Of a stretch of DNA of 64,000 nucleotides, positions 60,830 through 64,000 are shown piece after piece (position 1 is the stretch's first letter; each line of letters begins with the position of its first letter). The notes under the pieces were generated by a model. It worked only from the letters and a program-made list of their open reading frames with translations. It was not told the DNA's origin and did not search any database. Origin of the DNA: Heyndrickxia ginsengihumi (GTDB taxonomy: Bacteria > Bacillota > Bacilli > Bacillales > Bacillaceae_C); NCBI RefSeq assembly GCF_011008565.1, contig NZ_JAAIWK010000004.1:124001-188000 (forward strand), read 5' to 3'. The position numbers were made by a program, and so were the translations under genes.

Positions 60830-61615
60830 ATGGCAGGTTCAAAACTAGTGATTAAAGATCTACACGTCGAAATTGAAGGCAAAGAAATTTTAAAAGGTGT
60901 TAATTTAGAGATTAGCAGCGGTGAATTTCATGCCATTATGGGACCAAATGGAACAGGTAAATCAACGCTTTCTTCTGCCATTATGGGACATCCAAAATAT
61001 GTCGTAACACAAGGTAGTATTACATTAGACGGCAAAAATGTATTAGAAATGGAAGTAGATGAAAGAGCAAAAGCTGGACTTTTCTTAGCTATGCAATATC
61101 CAAGTGAAATTAGTGGTGTAACAAATGCAGATTTCTTACGTTCAGCTATTAATAGCCGCCGTGAAGAAGGAAATGAAATTCCGTTAATGAAATTTATCCG
61201 TGAACTTGATAAGAAAATGGAATTTCTAGAAATGGATACAAATATGGCTCAACGTTATTTAAATGAAGGTTTTTCTGGCGGTGAGAAAAAACGTAATGAA
61301 ATTTTACAATTAATGATGATTCAGCCTAAGTTTGCCATTTTGGATGAAATTGATTCTGGTCTTGATATCGATGCTTTAAAAATTGTCGCAAAAGGAATCA
61401 ATGAAATGCGCAGCAGCGAATTTGGGTGCTTAATCATTACGCACTACCAACGTTTGCTAAATTATATTACTCCTGACTATGTACACATTATGATGCAAGG
61501 TCGCGTTGTAAAATCTGGAGGTCCTGAACTAGCTTCACGCCTTGAAGCAGAAGGATATGATTGGATTAAAAAAGAGCTAGGAATTGAAGACGAAACGATC
61601 GGTCAAGAAGCATAA
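60830..61615 (+). CDS. sufC: Fe-S assembly ATPase SufC
   Basis: 261-residue ABC-type ATPase of the SufBCD scaffold. Walker A GPNGTGKST near residue 40, the Suf-type signature FSGGEKKRNEI, and Walker B FAILDEIDSGLD. It energises Fe-S cluster assembly on SufB/SufD in the cytosol. GGAGG precedes ATG 60830. sufD starts 17 bases after its stop. Confidence 0.97.
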   Translation: MAGSKLVIKDLHVEIEGKEILKGVNLEISSGEFHAIMGPNGTGKSTLSSAIMGHPKYVVTQGSITLDGKNVLEMEVDERAKAGLFLAMQYPSEISGVTNADFLRSAINSRREEGNEIPLMKFIRELDKKMEFLEMDTNMAQRYLNEGFSGGEKKRNEILQLMMIQPKFAILDEIDSGLDIDALKIVAKGINEMRSSEFGCLIITHYQRLLNYITPDYVHIMMQGRVVKSGGPELASRLEAEGYDWIKKELGIEDETIGQEA

Positions 61616-61632
61616 GTTAGGAGGATCTAATT

Positions 61633-64000
<2,368 letters not shown>

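Overview
The window comes from a low-GC, endospore-forming member of the Bacillaceae. Protein sequences and gene order closely follow Bacillus subtilis (hprK-lgt-ppaX-yvoF, yvcD-trxB-yvcI-rapZ-yvcK-whiA-crh, clpP, a tRNA-Arg, sigL, cggR-gapA-pgk-tpiA-gpmI-eno, secG-est-rnr-smpB-ssrA, fadM/fadN-fadA-fadE-yusI-gcvH-yusE, sufCDS). Spore coat proteins of the CotF type and sporulation-linked WhiA support a spore former. I cannot fix the species from the sequence alone.

Layout. 1-8.4 kb: envelope and carbon-signalling genes (YvlB/YvlD-like, HPr kinase, prolipoprotein diacylglyceryl transferase, PpaX, an acyltransferase, a TPR protein, thioredoxin reductase). 8.8-13 kb: the yvcI-rapZ-yvcK-whiA-crh block. 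13.1-15 kb: clpP with a CtsR-controlled promoter, tRNA-Arg(CCG) and a lone beta-rich unknown. 15.4-28.9 kb: sigma-54 (sigL), then the glycolytic operon under CggR, secG, esterase, RNase R, SmpB and tmRNA. 29-34.5 kb: an accessory stretch with a luciferase-like monooxygenase, a DHA2 drug exporter with its TetR regulator, and an orphan HpaB-type hydroxylase. 34.6-41.2 kb: a cell-envelope cluster built around an ECF sigma factor and its zinc-finger anti-sigma, with two processive-type glycosyltransferases, a DedA protein, a bactofilin-like membrane protein, a polysaccharide deacetylase and a PAP2 phosphatase. 41.4-51.4 kb: PerR-type catalase, a SwrC-type RND pump divergent from a small alarmone synthetase and a TetR regulator, a SigB-type stress peptide, a thioredoxin, RodA and two coat proteins. 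51.6-64 kb: fatty-acid beta-oxidation, glycine cleavage H protein and the start of the SUF iron-sulfur operon, cut by the window end.

Several control circuits are readable directly: CtsR box over the clpP promoter, CggR tandem operator downstream of the cggR promoter, two PerR boxes around the catalase promoter, a FadR box in the fadN leader, two TetR-type operators at the RND-pump promoter, a SigB promoter for a 50-residue membrane peptide, and two matching ECF-like promoter motifs in the envelope cluster. HPr kinase and its substrate Crh are both present.

The most unusual material is (a) the envelope cluster with its putative ECF regulon, (b) the alarmone synthetase placed beside an efflux regulator, and (c) a rich population of non-coding structured repeats: three consecutive copies between lgt and ppaX where B. 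subtilis has yvoD, scattered whole and broken copies elsewhere, and a pair of loci (16.8 kb and 41.3 kb) that look like the same element with and without its core. Nothing in the window is a CRISPR array, prophage or intact insertion sequence.
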